64,000 nt of DNA. Source: Saccharothrix syringae (GTDB lineage: Bacteria; Actinomycetota; Actinomycetes; Mycobacteriales; Pseudonocardiaceae). A program made the translations under genes and the position numbers. A model generated the notes under the pieces. The model was not told the DNA's origin. It worked only from the letters and a program-made list of their open reading frames with translations, and made no database searches. The number at the start of each line of letters is the position of its first letter. The stretch's first letter is position 1. Shown here one piece after another: positions 1-8,712 of this stretch. The stretch is from positions 5,084,001 through 5,148,000 of the forward strand of contig NZ_CP034550.1 in the NCBI RefSeq assembly GCF_009498035.1. Reading direction: 5' to 3'.

Positions 1-610
1 GGCGGACCAGCTCGCCCAGGCGCGCGAAGGTCCGCCCCAGCGGCACGGGGTCGGGGCGCGGCACGCCCGGCAGCCGCACCACCGCGGCGGCGACGGCGAT
101 CAGCAGCGGGACGACCAGCCAGAAGACCCAGCGCCAGCCCAGCGCGCGGTCCACCCCCAGCGCGTAGCCCTGGCTGACCAGGCCCGCCAGCAGGAACGAG
201 CCGGACACCGCGGTGACACCCGCGGCGCGGCGGTGCGCGGGCAGCACCTCGACGGCGTGGGCCACGGCCACCGACGGCACCGACGCGGCCAGGAAGCCCT
301 GCACGACCCGGGCGGCGAGCAGCGGCGCGAAGGACCCCGCCGCGCCCGCCACGACCGCGGCCACGGCGCCCGCGGCGAGCCCGACCGCCATCACCAGGCG
401 GCGGTCGTAGCGGTCGGAGGCGGTGCCGAACAGCAGGTTGCCCACGGCGAACGCGAAGCCGAAGCCGGCGCCGACCCAGGCGGCCGCGGCCAGCGGCACG
501 TCGTAGCGGGCGGCGATGCCGGGGAGCAGGGGGACGGTCAGGTACAGCTGGCCGACGGACAGGATCACGGCCCCGACCAGGACGGCCACGACCAGTGGTG
601 CGCGGTGCAT
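1..610 (-). CDS. MFS transporter, partial at left edge
   Basis: The first 203 codons of a major facilitator superfamily membrane transporter, probably a small-molecule or drug exporter. The ATG at 610 follows a GGAG ribosome site. The N-terminus is a hydrophobic first helix, then a second helix rich in Gly/Phe, then the family loop motif SDRYDRR at about residues 65-71, and further alternating hydrophobic segments up to the window edge. The gene continues beyond position 1, so total length and substrate are unknown. It is divergent from the GNAT gene at 773, and the shared spacer holds two matching inverted repeats, which suggests ligand-controlled expression by a repressor not seen here. The MFS call is from topology and motif; the export role is inference. 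Confidence 0.85.
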   Translation of the reverse strand, partial: MHRAPLVVAVLVGAVILSVGQLYLTVPLLPGIAARYDVPLAAAAWVGAGFGFAFAVGNLLFGTASDRYDRRLVMAVGLAAGAVAAVVAGAAGSFAPLLAARVVQGFLAASVPSVAVAHAVEVLPAHRRAAGVTAVSGSFLLAGLVSQGYALGVDRALGWRWVFWLVVPLLIAVAAAVVRLPGVPRPDPVPLGRTFARLGELVR

Positions 611-618
611 GCAAATCT

Positions 619-681
619 CCAACCTTGGCGTTGGAAGTGAAGGTAGCCCCGATCGACGACAAACGCCAACGGTGTAGTTGG
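619..681 (-). promoter_or_regulatory. Twin CCAAC-N6-GTTGG operators over the MFS promoter
   Basis: Two inverted repeats with the same layout, CCAAC-N6-GTTGG, lie at 619-634 and 666-681, with centres 47 bp apart. Read on the minus strand, a possible -35 TTGGCG (664-669) and -10 TACCTT (640-645) have an 18-nt spacer, so the distal repeat overlaps the -35 and the proximal one covers the leader and ribosome site of the MFS gene. This arrangement fits repression by a dimeric regulator. The identity of the regulator is not known. Confidence 0.5.
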
Positions 682-772
682 ACTATGGCGCGCGTCACTG
701 GCGTCCGGATGGACTTCGATTTCCCCGCCTCCTACTGTCGCCATTTTCTTGCAATAACTTCCGGGGGGACGC

Positions 773-1450
773 ATGACCGGCTCCGCGCACGTCACGGGCA
801 GCACCACGGCCGACCTGATCCGCCGCTGGCAGCGGGGCTGGGGCGAGTGCCGGGGCTGGGCACCGGCGGAGGAGGCGCGCGGCGCCCTGCACCTGCTGCT
901 GCGCCTGCCCGGCCGGTGCCGCGAGGTCGTCGCCCTGCACGCCGACGACGACCCGGCGTCGGTGGCCGCGCTCGCCGCCGAGGTCGCCGCCGACCCCGAA
1001 CCGGCGTGGCTCACCGTGCCGACGACCCGGCCGGACGAGGTCGAGCGGGTCGTGAGCGAGGCGGGCCTGAGGTCGGCGGGCGCCCGCGAGTGGTTCATGA
1101 CCCGCGACCTGACCGGTCATCCCGCACCGGAGGCGGTCGACCCCTACCGGTGCACCACCGCCACGTCCGGCCGCGTCGTGACCGCCGAGGTGTGGCACGG
1201 GGCCGACCTCGCCGCCCGCGGGAACGTGGCAGTGGTCGACGGGGACGCGGTCGCCGACCGCGTCGAGACCCGGGCCGACCACCGCCGCCGGGGGTTGGGC
1301 GGCGTGGTCGTGGGCGCGCTGGCGGCCGAGGCCGCGGCGCGCGGCGCGACCACCGGCCTGCTCGTCGCCAGTACCGCGGGTGAACGCCTCTACGCGTCAC
1401 TGGGCTGGTCCACCCGCGCCGCCGTGGTGATCGCCACCAACGGCGTCTGA
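773..1450 (+). CDS. GNAT-family N-acetyltransferase
   Basis: A 225-residue protein with a C-terminal acetyltransferase fold. Residues about 165-215 hold the acetyl-CoA binding motif A (RRRGLGG, then an Ala-rich helix) and the closing segment GERLYASLGW, which is common in GNAT enzymes. The N-terminal half is less conserved and probably supports substrate recognition. The ATG at 773 is preceded by a GGGGGGA ribosome site. The gene stands alone, divergent from the MFS transporter at 610. The acetyl acceptor cannot be read from the sequence; self-resistance or small-molecule modification are possible given the neighbouring exporter, but that is inference. Confidence 0.8.
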   Translation: MTGSAHVTGSTTADLIRRWQRGWGECRGWAPAEEARGALHLLLRLPGRCREVVALHADDDPASVAALAAEVAADPEPAWLTVPTTRPDEVERVVSEAGLRSAGAREWFMTRDLTGHPAPEAVDPYRCTTATSGRVVTAEVWHGADLAARGNVAVVDGDAVADRVETRADHRRRGLGGVVVGALAAEAAARGATTGLLVASTAGERLYASLGWSTRAAVVIATNGV

Positions 1451-1599
1451 CCGGAAAGACACCCTCGGGTGATTCCCTTCGAACACATAAGGGCAATACG
1501 GGTGGTGCGACGACGAAATGTGCGGCCTCATTCGCCCGAACACCCACGCAGGGTGCCATAGGAATTTGCGCCTACCCGGTTCGCCATCGCGGGGTTACG

Positions 1600-1887
1600 G
1601 TGTCGATCCGCTCGCGTTCCCGGGTGCGGAATTCCTCCACGGAAGGTGGCGGCATTGAGGACGACATCGGCGTCTCCGGCAGGATCAACGTCCGGCAGGC
1701 GGACGGGAGCTGGAACCACTTCGCCTGGGTCCGCGACGGCAACGGCAACAACGACCGCTGCGGCGACGCCAACAACGTCGACGTGATCCGCGAGTCGGCC
1801 GACTACACGTTCACGATCTGCCAGCAGAACACCGCCGAGGGCGTGCGCTACAACTGCGCGACCTCGCCGGCCATCTCCGGGGCCTGA
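1600..1887 (+). CDS. Small hypothetical protein, possible 5'-truncated secreted protein
   Basis: An open frame of 95 codons from a GTG at 1600. The middle and end look like a real, small extracellular protein: polar, Trp/Asn/Asp-rich, with three Cys (in RCGDA, TICQQ and YNCAT). There is no signal peptide in this frame and no convincing ribosome site, and the frame is open further upstream without a good start. Either the N-terminus has been lost, making this a remnant, or the start is elsewhere. It lies between the GNAT gene and the terminator at 1936. No family is recognised. Confidence 0.35.
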   Translation: MSIRSRSRVRNSSTEGGGIEDDIGVSGRINVRQADGSWNHFAWVRDGNGNNDRCGDANNVDVIRESADYTFTICQQNTAEGVRYNCATSPAISGA

Positions 1888-1935
1888 CGGCTCAGGACCC
1901 CGCGTCGCGGGAAAGCGGGAAAGCGGGGAAGCAAT

Positions 1936-1964
1936 GGCGCACGGCCCGCACGAGGCCGTGCGCC
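1936..1964. terminator. Hairpin between small ORF and DUF4032 gene
   Basis: An 11-bp perfect stem (arms 1936-1946 and 1954-1964) with a 7-nt loop, placed between convergent reading frames ending at 1887 and 1983. There is no T-tract on either side, as is common in GC-rich actinomycetes. It probably terminates transcription in both directions. Confidence 0.6.
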
Positions 1965-1982
1965 GCCCGCCGTCCGGCGCGG

Positions 1983-3218
1983 TCAGTCCTCCGGCCCGAA
2001 GTCGTCCTCGTCCTCCGCCTGCTCCCCGTCCTGGTGCGGCAGCACGGTGGCCAGGTAGGAGCGCAGCGCGGCGGTCGTCCCCACGTCCCGCCCCGCGTCC
2101 TCGGACAGGTACCAGCGGTGCACCAGCACCTCGTGGAACAGCTCCGCCGGCGCCAGCACGCCGAGCAGGTCGCGCGGCACCGCCGCCACCACCGGGTCGT
2201 AGACCTGGCTGCGCCACAGGTGCGCCGCGGTGGTCTCGGGCACCGGGCGGCCGTCGCGCTGCTCCAGGTAGGCGCGGAACGAGCGCAGGTCGTTGAGCAG
2301 GCGCCGGGCCTGGTTCTCCTGGGCCTCCAGGCCGGTGAGGCGGAACAGCTCGCGGCGGTGCTGGCCGCTCTCGGCGACCCGGATGTCCACCCGCAGCCGC
2401 ACGCCGCCGTCGGAGGTGATCAGCTCGACCTCGCTGACGTCGAAGCCCAGGTCGTTGAGCCGGCGCAGGCGCTCGGCGACCCGGTAGCGCTGCTCGTCGG
2501 GCCGGAAGAACTCCTCGCGGGTCACCTCGTCCCACAGCGCGGCGTAGCGGCGCGGCACGCTGTCGGCCAGCTCGATGGGGTCGATGTCGGGTGGCAGCAG
2601 CCCGCCCGCCTCCAGGTCCATCAGCTCGCCGCCGATGCGCTCGCGCGCCATGTCCACGTCGTGGTTGCGCTGGCCGTCGGACAGCTGCGGGTGCCGCTCC
2701 ACGGTCTCGGCGTCGACCAGGTACGCCGCGAGCTTGCCCGCGTCGAGCCGGAACAGCGTGTTGGACAGCGAGCAGTCGCCCCAGAACGTGCCCGCCAGGT
2801 GCAGCCGCACCAGCAGCTCGACCAGCGTGTCGACCAGCCGGTCGGCGGAGTGGTCGTCGCCGCGCGGGCTGGAGAACAGGTACCGGTAGGACATCGAGTG
2901 CTCCAGGTACCGGGTGACCAGGACGGCCTGCTGGTCGTCCGGGCGGTCCACGCACAGCCCGAGCACCGTCACCGAGGGCATGCCCTCCTTCTCCAGCTCG
3001 CCGAGCACCGCGTACTCGTGCCGGGCCAGCCGCTCGGAGATCTCCTTGAGCGCGTACACCCGGCCCTCGCTGGCCACGAACCGCACGACGTGCCGCGAGA
3101 TGCCCCGTTGCGGCACGGTGAGCAGCAGGTCGTCGTCCCACTCCTCCAGCGGCCGGGCCCACGGCAGGGTCAGCAGGCCGGTCGCCTCGGTCGCGGGCGG
3201 ACGGAAGAGGAAGCGCAT
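1983..3218 (-). CDS. DUF4032-domain protein, kinase-like fold
   Basis: A 411-residue cytosolic protein of the actinobacterial DUF4032 type. The frame extends further upstream, but the ATG at 3218 has a perfect GGAGG at 7 nt spacing and removes an unlikely N-terminal extension. The centre carries a kinase-like core: RLHLAGTFWGDCSLSN followed by VDAET, resembling the catalytic loop and metal-binding Asp region of lipopolysaccharide-kinase-like folds. The C-terminal half is helical, acidic at the very end, and has no motif I know. Biochemical function is not established for this family. It is divergent from the WGR-propeller gene at 3367. Confidence 0.75.
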   Translation of the reverse strand: MRFLFRPPATEATGLLTLPWARPLEEWDDDLLLTVPQRGISRHVVRFVASEGRVYALKEISERLARHEYAVLGELEKEGMPSVTVLGLCVDRPDDQQAVLVTRYLEHSMSYRYLFSSPRGDDHSADRLVDTLVELLVRLHLAGTFWGDCSLSNTLFRLDAGKLAAYLVDAETVERHPQLSDGQRNHDVDMARERIGGELMDLEAGGLLPPDIDPIELADSVPRRYAALWDEVTREEFFRPDEQRYRVAERLRRLNDLGFDVSEVELITSDGGVRLRVDIRVAESGQHRRELFRLTGLEAQENQARRLLNDLRSFRAYLEQRDGRPVPETTAAHLWRSQVYDPVVAAVPRDLLGVLAPAELFHEVLVHRWYLSEDAGRDVGTTAALRSYLATVLPHQDGEQAEDEDDFGPED

Positions 3219-3366
3219 TCGGGTCCTCCGCAGTGGTGCGTTGACGAGCGGAAGGTACCCGTGGTCCGCGCCGTCCCGCGTGTGTGACCGCTCACGGGCG
3301 GCGGGCAGGATTGTCGGTGCCCCCCGATAGCGTGCCCGCAAGATCACGTGAAGGGGGACGAAACCC

Positions 3367-4791
3367 ATGTCTGCGACGACGTACCTGGAGCTGTCCGAGC
3401 CGGGCGGTGGCGCGCACAAGTTCTACGAGGTGCGGGTCGACGACACCGAGGTCACCATCACCTACGGGCGCATCGGGGAGCAGGGGCAGGTCAGGACCGC
3501 GACCTTCGCCGACCACGCCAAGGCGGTCAAGGCGGCCGAGAAGAAGATCGGCGAGAAGGTGCGCAAGGGGTACGCCCCCGCCGTCCGGGGCGTGCGGCAG
3601 GCCAGGCCGGTGAGCAGGCGGCAGATCGTCAGCACCCGCTCGACCGCCCACCAGGCGCCGGTGCTGTGGCGGTTCGCCTCCGGCGCGCCCGCGTTCGGCA
3701 TCTTCATCGGCGAGGACCGGGCCTGGGTCGGCAACGAGAACGGCGACGTCTTCACCCTCGCCCACGACGGCCGGGTCACCGGGCGGTTCGGCCTGCCCGA
3801 CTCGGTCAAGTGCATCGTGGCCGACGACTTCTGGATCTACGCCGGGTGCGACGACGGCCGGGTGTACGACCTGGGCGCGAAGGTGCCCCGGGTGGCCTAC
3901 GAGATCGCCGAGGACGTCGACATCTACTGGCTCGACATCCACGACGGCGTGCTGGGCGTGTCCGACCGGCAGGGCCGGGTGACCGTGGTCGACCACGAGG
4001 ACGAGTTCCAGTGGTCGGTCCCGTCCGGCGGCGACAGCGGCTGGATGGTCCGCTGCTCGCCCGACGGCGTGTTCCACGGCCACTCCCGGGGCGTCACCCA
4101 CTACACCGGCCGCGGCCACCGGGCGTGGTACGCCGAGACCACGGGGCAGGTGCTGTTCGGCTGGCAGGAGCGCGACGCGGTCTTCGCGGGCACCAGCCGG
4201 GGCCGGGTGCAGCGCATCCGCAAGTCCGATGGCGCGAAGACGGGCGACTACCGCTGCGACGCGCCGGTGTTCTCCTGCGCGACCTCGGCCGACGGCGAGC
4301 TGGTCTTCGCCGGTGACAACCAGTCCTCGGTGTACTGCTTCGCCGCCGACGGGACCAGGCTGTGGAAGCTCGCCACCGGCTGCGGCTCGGCGTACTCCAT
4401 GCAGTACCGCGACGAACGCCTCTACCTGGTCACCACGGACGGTTCGCTCGCCTGCGTCGACGCGAGCCCCGCCGCCGTGCGCGCGGCCGAGCAGGGGCGG
4501 GTCCCGCAGCGGCAGGACATCAAGGCGGGCGGCATCGAGCGCGTCGAGGCGACCGCCGAGGTGGAGTTCGTCGCGCACGCCGCCCCGGGCGAGGGCGTGG
4601 TGGTCGAGTGCGTGCGGGAGGGCGGCCGGGTCCGGGTGCACGTCGTCTCCGACGGCTACGACCGCACGTGGGGCGTGCAGTTCCCGAAGAACATCCGGGT
4701 GCCCGGCGCGCGGTTCCTGGTCGCCGAGGTGGTCAGCTCGGCGAGCGGGTCGTTCTACCGAACCAGGGGCGAGATCAAGCGCCTGCGCTGA
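3367..4791 (+). CDS. WGR-domain protein with C-terminal beta-propeller
   Basis: A 474-residue protein. Residues 1-80 form a WGR domain (KFYEV, ITYGRIGEQGQ), a nucleic-acid-binding module also found in PARPs and some bacterial regulators. Residues about 90-375 contain repeated blades of a PQQ/WD-like beta-propeller, with recurring units such as RAWVGNENGDVF, WIYAGCDDGRVYD and VFAGTSRGRVQRI. The last 80 residues are a basic/hydrophobic tail. The ATG at 3367 follows AAGGGGG with 9 nt spacing. It is divergent from the DUF4032 gene and ends at a strong hairpin. The role is unknown; sensing or scaffolding at DNA is a guess from the domain pairing. Confidence 0.8.
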   Translation: MSATTYLELSEPGGGAHKFYEVRVDDTEVTITYGRIGEQGQVRTATFADHAKAVKAAEKKIGEKVRKGYAPAVRGVRQARPVSRRQIVSTRSTAHQAPVLWRFASGAPAFGIFIGEDRAWVGNENGDVFTLAHDGRVTGRFGLPDSVKCIVADDFWIYAGCDDGRVYDLGAKVPRVAYEIAEDVDIYWLDIHDGVLGVSDRQGRVTVVDHEDEFQWSVPSGGDSGWMVRCSPDGVFHGHSRGVTHYTGRGHRAWYAETTGQVLFGWQERDAVFAGTSRGRVQRIRKSDGAKTGDYRCDAPVFSCATSADGELVFAGDNQSSVYCFAADGTRLWKLATGCGSAYSMQYRDERLYLVTTDGSLACVDASPAAVRAAEQGRVPQRQDIKAGGIERVEATAEVEFVAHAAPGEGVVVECVREGGRVRVHVVSDGYDRTWGVQFPKNIRVPGARFLVAEVVSSASGSFYRTRGEIKRLR

Positions 4792-4819
4792 GCACGCGCC
4801 CGACCGTCCGCCGCGGACG

Positions 4820-4859
4820 CGGCGGCGCCCCGGTCACCGTCGTGGCCGGGGCGCCGCCG
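4820..4859. terminator. Bidirectional terminator hairpin
   Basis: Perfect 14-bp GC stem (4820-4833 with 4846-4859) and a 12-nt loop in the 75-bp space between the convergent WGR-propeller and esterase genes. It can serve both strands. Confidence 0.7.
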
Positions 4860-4866
4860 GGGCCGG

Positions 4867-6228
4867 TCAGGCGGTGGCGCAGGGCGCGCCGTTGAGGGTG
4901 AAGGAGGCGGGTTTGGCCGTGTCACCGCCGTGGGTGGCCTGGAAGCCGATGCCGATCGAGGCGTTCGGCGCGATCGTGCCGTTGTAGGCGACGTTGCGCG
5001 CGGTCACCTGGCCGGAGCTCGGCGAGTAGGTGGCGCCCCAGCCGGAGGTGATGGTCTGCCCGCCGGGCAGGGTGAAGGCCAGGGACCAGCCGTTGACGGC
5101 GCTGGTGCCGGTGTTGGTGATGGTGATGCTCTCGACCATGCCGTTGTTCCAGGCGTTGACCGTGCTCGTGACCCGGCACGCGCCCGGCGGCTGGGTGGTC
5201 GTGGTGGTCGTCGTGGTAGTCGTGGTGGTGGACGTGGTGGTGGACGTGGTGGTGGACGTCGTCGTGGTGGTGGTCGTCGAGGTCGGGGTGCCGCTGCCGT
5301 CCAGGCCGAAGAACGCGACGGCCCGCGCGGCCATCCCGGCCGACGGCAGGCTGTGCCCGGCGCCCTGGATGCTGTACGCCTCGACCAGGGTGGTGCCGCC
5401 GGAGTCGTAGCGGCGGCGGTTCCAGCCGGACTGCGGCGTGTCGGTGGACGTCGGCGTCTGGCTCAGCCCGAACACGTTGGTCCACTGCTCGATCGTCTCC
5501 TGCAGCAGCGCGTAGGGCACCAGCGTGTCGGCGGTGCCGTGCCACAGCTGGACGCGCGGCCGGGGGCCGGTGTAGCCGGGGTATGCCTGGCGCACCGCGT
5601 CACCCCACTGCTGCGGTGTCCGGTTCGCCCCGCCGTTGCCGGTGCACTTGCTGCTGCCGGGCGGGTAGTCGGCCGCGTTGGCGAAGCAGTTGTAGGGCAC
5701 GCCCATGAACGCGGCACCCGCCTTGAACACGTCCGGGTACAGCGCCAGCATGTGGTTGGTCATCATGCCGCCGGACGACGACCCGGTGGCGAAGACCCGG
5801 TTCGGGTCACCGCCGTAGCGCTGCTCGACGTAGTTGACCATCGACACGATCGAGACCGGGTCGCTGCCGCCGCCGCGCCGCTTGGCGGCGTCGGACCACG
5901 TGTCGAAGCACTTGCCGAACCCGGCCTCCTGCTGGGCGCTGGGGTAGATGACGATGAACCCGTACCGGTCGGCCTGCGAGGCGAACTCGCTGCCCGAGTA
6001 GAAGCCGGGGCCGGAACCGCCGCAGCCGTGCATGGCCACCACGATCCCGGGGTTGGCCGGGCGGGAGTCCGGCACGTAGACGTGCATGCGCATCCCGCCC
6101 GGGTTGTTGCCGAAGTTCGTGACCTCGGTCAGCGAGGCCGCGGACGCGGGCGTGGACAGCGGGATGGCGAGGACCGCCACGGCCAGCGACGCCGCCGCGG
6201 CGAGGAGGGAACTCCGATTGGGCTTCAT
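4867..6228 (-). CDS. Secreted PHB-depolymerase/feruloyl-esterase-like hydrolase with CBM2
   Basis: A 453-residue exported carbohydrate-active esterase. Residues 1-30 are a Sec signal peptide. Residues about 31-310 are an alpha/beta hydrolase of the PHB depolymerase / CE1-like family: oxyanion motif MHGCGG (67-72), nucleophile elbow GSSSG with Ser151, likely Asp234 in HGTAD, and His292 in GAGHS. A Thr/Ser-rich linker of about 30 residues follows, then a family 2 carbohydrate-binding module with the usual terminal Cys pair and Trp residues (VNAWNNG, NGWSLAF). The ATG at 6228 has AAAGGAG upstream. Probable role: removing acetyl or feruloyl esters from plant cell-wall polymers while bound to cellulose or xylan. 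Exact substrate is not visible. Confidence 0.88.
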   Translation of the reverse strand: MKPNRSSLLAAAASLAVAVLAIPLSTPASAASLTEVTNFGNNPGGMRMHVYVPDSRPANPGIVVAMHGCGGSGPGFYSGSEFASQADRYGFIVIYPSAQQEAGFGKCFDTWSDAAKRRGGGSDPVSIVSMVNYVEQRYGGDPNRVFATGSSSGGMMTNHMLALYPDVFKAGAAFMGVPYNCFANAADYPPGSSKCTGNGGANRTPQQWGDAVRQAYPGYTGPRPRVQLWHGTADTLVPYALLQETIEQWTNVFGLSQTPTSTDTPQSGWNRRRYDSGGTTLVEAYSIQGAGHSLPSAGMAARAVAFFGLDGSGTPTSTTTTTTTSTTTSTTTSTTTTTTTTTTTTQPPGACRVTSTVNAWNNGMVESITITNTGTSAVNGWSLAFTLPGGQTITSGWGATYSPSSGQVTARNVAYNGTIAPNASIGIGFQATHGGDTAKPASFTLNGAPCATA

Positions 6229-6319
6229 TGCGCCTGAACTCCTTTGTTCCACGCGCTCTGGGGAGGGGAGGGCGACGGGTGCGGGTGCTCCTCGGCGGCG
6301 AAGACCCGGACCCCTCGTA

Positions 6320-6355
6320 TGACAGTTACCTTGCCTACCGGTCATGAAACTGTCA
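6320..6355. promoter_or_regulatory. Inverted repeat TGACAGTT / AACTGTCA
   Basis: Two perfect 8-bp arms (6320-6327 and 6348-6355) with a 20-nt spacer lie in the spacer between the divergent esterase and PaaX-type regulator genes. The right arm also provides TTGACA on the minus strand, a possible -35 for the esterase gene. An operator is likely; the binding protein is unknown. Confidence 0.4.
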
Positions 6356-6443
6356 ATCGACCGTCTCGACCACCGCGAACGCGGATTCCGGAACTGGTTA
6401 CAGTCGGTGGCAGCCACCCGTCCCAGCCACCGCCGGAGCCGCC

Positions 6444-7400
6444 GTGACCAGCCCTTATGACATCGAGGAGATCTTCCCGGACGACGCGGTCCGACTCCCT
6501 CGGCGGCAGTCGGGCAACTCACCGCAGGGCCTGGCCGTGACCCTCATGGCGGACTACACCCTGCGCACCAGGGCGTGGCTGCCGTCGGCGGCCATCGTGG
6601 CCCTGCTCGCGGAGGCCGGCGTCAGCTCCGCCGGGGCCCGCACCGCCATCAGCAGGCTCGCCCGCCGCGGCGTGCTGGAGGGCAGCAGGCAGGGCCGCAA
6701 CAGCTCCTACCGGCTGACCAAGGCGGCCGCGTCCGTCCTGGCCGCGGGCGGCCGGGCGATCGTCTCGTGGGCCGCGGACCCCGGCACCTGGGACGAGTGC
6801 TGGACGCTGGTCGCCTTCTCGCTGCCCCAGGACGAGGTCACCCGGCGGCGCGGGCTGCGCAGCCACCTGAGGTGGCTCGGCTGCGCGCCCCTCTACGACG
6901 GCCTGTGGGTCTCGCCCCACGACCTCACCGACAAGGCCAAGGCGCAGCTGGCCGACCTCGCACCCGGCGCCATGACCGTGTTCCGCGCCCGGCACGTCGA
7001 ACTCGGCGCCTCGGTCGGCCGCGACCCCCTCGACGCCTGGGACACCGCCGCCATCGCCGGGCAGTACGAGTCCTTCATCCGGCGGTGGAGCCCGCTGCGC
7101 CCGGCCGCCCGGATCACCGGCGCCGACGCCGTCCGCACCCGCACCGAGGTGATGGACACCTACCGCCGGCTGCCCATCCTCGACCCGCAGCTCCCCACCC
7201 GGCTGCTGCCGCCGGGGTGGCTGCGCGACCCCGCCCGCGACCTGTTCACCACCGTCTACGACGGCCTGGCCGCACCCGCCCAGGACCACGTGCGCGCCGT
7301 CGCGGCCCGGTTCACCGCCGAACCCCTCACCGACGTCCGCGCCCACACCGCCGCCGACCTCCTCGGCGGCTTGGTCGACCCGCGCGAGCCGACCTGCTGA
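6444..7400 (+). CDS. PaaX-family transcriptional regulator
   Basis: A 318-residue regulator with the PaaX layout: N-terminal winged-helix (residues about 25-95, with GARTAISRLARRGVLEG as the recognition region and GRNSSYRLT as the wing), then the central PaaX domain (WTLVAFSLP, LRWLGCAPLYDGLWVSP) and the C-terminal domain (WSPLRPA, LLPPGW). PaaX proteins repress aromatic catabolic genes and respond to CoA-thioester intermediates. The GTG start at 6444 sits 14 residues before the conserved core. It lies 91 bp upstream of vanA on the same strand, so control of the O-demethylase genes is likely but not proven. Confidence 0.85.
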   Translation: MTSPYDIEEIFPDDAVRLPRRQSGNSPQGLAVTLMADYTLRTRAWLPSAAIVALLAEAGVSSAGARTAISRLARRGVLEGSRQGRNSSYRLTKAAASVLAAGGRAIVSWAADPGTWDECWTLVAFSLPQDEVTRRRGLRSHLRWLGCAPLYDGLWVSPHDLTDKAKAQLADLAPGAMTVFRARHVELGASVGRDPLDAWDTAAIAGQYESFIRRWSPLRPAARITGADAVRTRTEVMDTYRRLPILDPQLPTRLLPPGWLRDPARDLFTTVYDGLAAPAQDHVRAVAARFTAEPLTDVRAHTAADLLGGLVDPREPTC

Positions 7401-7491
7401 GGCGGTTTTCCGCCTGACGGAAAGGCCGTGTCGACGGTGGTGTGACGGGTGCCATCGTGATCCACACGCGTTGTGCCGAGGAGGAGGTGTG

Positions 7492-8712
7492 ATGACCTCG
7501 ATCGTCCGCGACCAGTGGTACGTCGCCGCCTACGGCCGGGAGATCGGCCGCGAGCCGTTCGGCCGGACCGTCTGCGGCGAGTCCGTCCTGTTCTGGCGCA
7601 CCGAGGCAGGCCGGGTCACCGCGATGAGCGACCGCTGCGTGCACCGCCGGTTCCCCCTGTCGGAGCCGCCGAGCCACCTGGTCGGCGACACCGTCGTCTG
7701 CGGCTACCACGGCTTCACCTACGGCGCCGACGGCGTGTGCGTGGCGGTCCCGGGCCAGACCAGGGTGCCGCGCACGGCCAGGCTCAAGAGCTACCCGGTG
7801 GTGGAGCAGGACTCGTTCGTGTGGATCTTCATCGGCGACCCCGCGCTCGCCGACCCCGCCCGCATCCCGCGCGCGCCGTGGCTGGACATGCCCGGGTGGA
7901 CCGCGGTGTCGGGCATGGAACCGCTGGCCGCCCGCGCGAGCCTGCTGGTCGACAACCTCATGGACCTCTCGCACGAGACCTACCTGCACGGCGGCTACAT
8001 CGGCACGCCCGAGGTCGCCGAGACCCCGATCACCACCGAGGTCGACGAGGAGGCCGGGATCGTCTACGTGTCCCGGCGCATGGCCGACGCGGAGTGCCCC
8101 CCGTTCTACGCGAGGAGCACGGGCATCCAGGGGCGGATCACGCGCTGGCAGGACATCGAGTTCACCCCGCCCTGCCTCTACAAGCTGCACAGCCGCATCG
8201 CGCCGGTCGGCGTGCTGCCGAACGGGGACGGCACCGACCCCGACGCGTTCCACGTCGAGGTCGTCTACGCGATCACCCCGGAGACCGAGTCGTCGACGCA
8301 CGACTTCTGGGCCGTCGCCCGGGACTTCGCGCTGGACGACGAGGGGGTGTCGGACTTCCTGCGGGAGAGCAACCGGACGGTCGTGCTCCAGGACGTCGCC
8401 GCGCTGGACGTCCTGGAGCGCGTGCTGACCGGGGAGCCGGACGGGTACCAGGAGCTGTCGATCAACATCGACACCGGTGGGTTGGCGGCCCGGCGGATGA
8501 TGGCCCGCCTGGCCGCGGGCGCGTCGGGTGCCGGGGGTGCCGGTGCCGGGGCTCCCGGTGCCGGGTCGTCGGCTGCCGGGGCGTCGGGCGCGGGGGCTCC
8601 CGGTGGTGGGGCTCCCGGTGCCGGGCGGTCGGGTGCCGGGCAGCGCGGGGGCGGGTCGTCGGAAGCCGGCGCGTCCGGTGCCGCGGCGGTGGACGTCGCG
8701 GCCGCCCGGTGA
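7492..8712 (+). CDS. vanA: Vanillate O-demethylase-type Rieske oxygenase, with low-complexity tail
   Basis: A 406-residue terminal oxygenase. The Rieske [2Fe-2S] ligands are Cys49/His51 (RCVHRRF) and Cys70/His73 (CGYHGF); the mononuclear iron site is Asp158, His161 and His166 (DLSHETYLH). This is the family that oxidatively demethylates vanillate and related methoxyaromatics with electrons from VanB. The ATG at 7492 has GAGGAGG just upstream. The catalytic part is of normal length, about 345 residues, but it is followed by about 62 residues made almost only of Gly, Ala, Ser and Pro, encoded by GC-rich imperfect repeats. The stop overlaps the next small ORF by 4 bp. Substrate may be vanillate or a relative; the tail's role is unknown. 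Confidence 0.85.
   Translation: MTSIVRDQWYVAAYGREIGREPFGRTVCGESVLFWRTEAGRVTAMSDRCVHRRFPLSEPPSHLVGDTVVCGYHGFTYGADGVCVAVPGQTRVPRTARLKSYPVVEQDSFVWIFIGDPALADPARIPRAPWLDMPGWTAVSGMEPLAARASLLVDNLMDLSHETYLHGGYIGTPEVAETPITTEVDEEAGIVYVSRRMADAECPPFYARSTGIQGRITRWQDIEFTPPCLYKLHSRIAPVGVLPNGDGTDPDAFHVEVVYAITPETESSTHDFWAVARDFALDDEGVSDFLRESNRTVVLQDVAALDVLERVLTGEPDGYQELSINIDTGGLAARRMMARLAAGASGAGGAGAGAPGAGSSAAGASGAGAPGGGAPGAGRSGAGQRGGGSSEAGASGAAAVDVAAAR

Noticed and set aside
5190..5290. Tandem GTCGTGGTG-like repeats as a regulatory element
   Set aside because: They encode the Thr-rich linker of the CBM2 esterase and need no other explanation.
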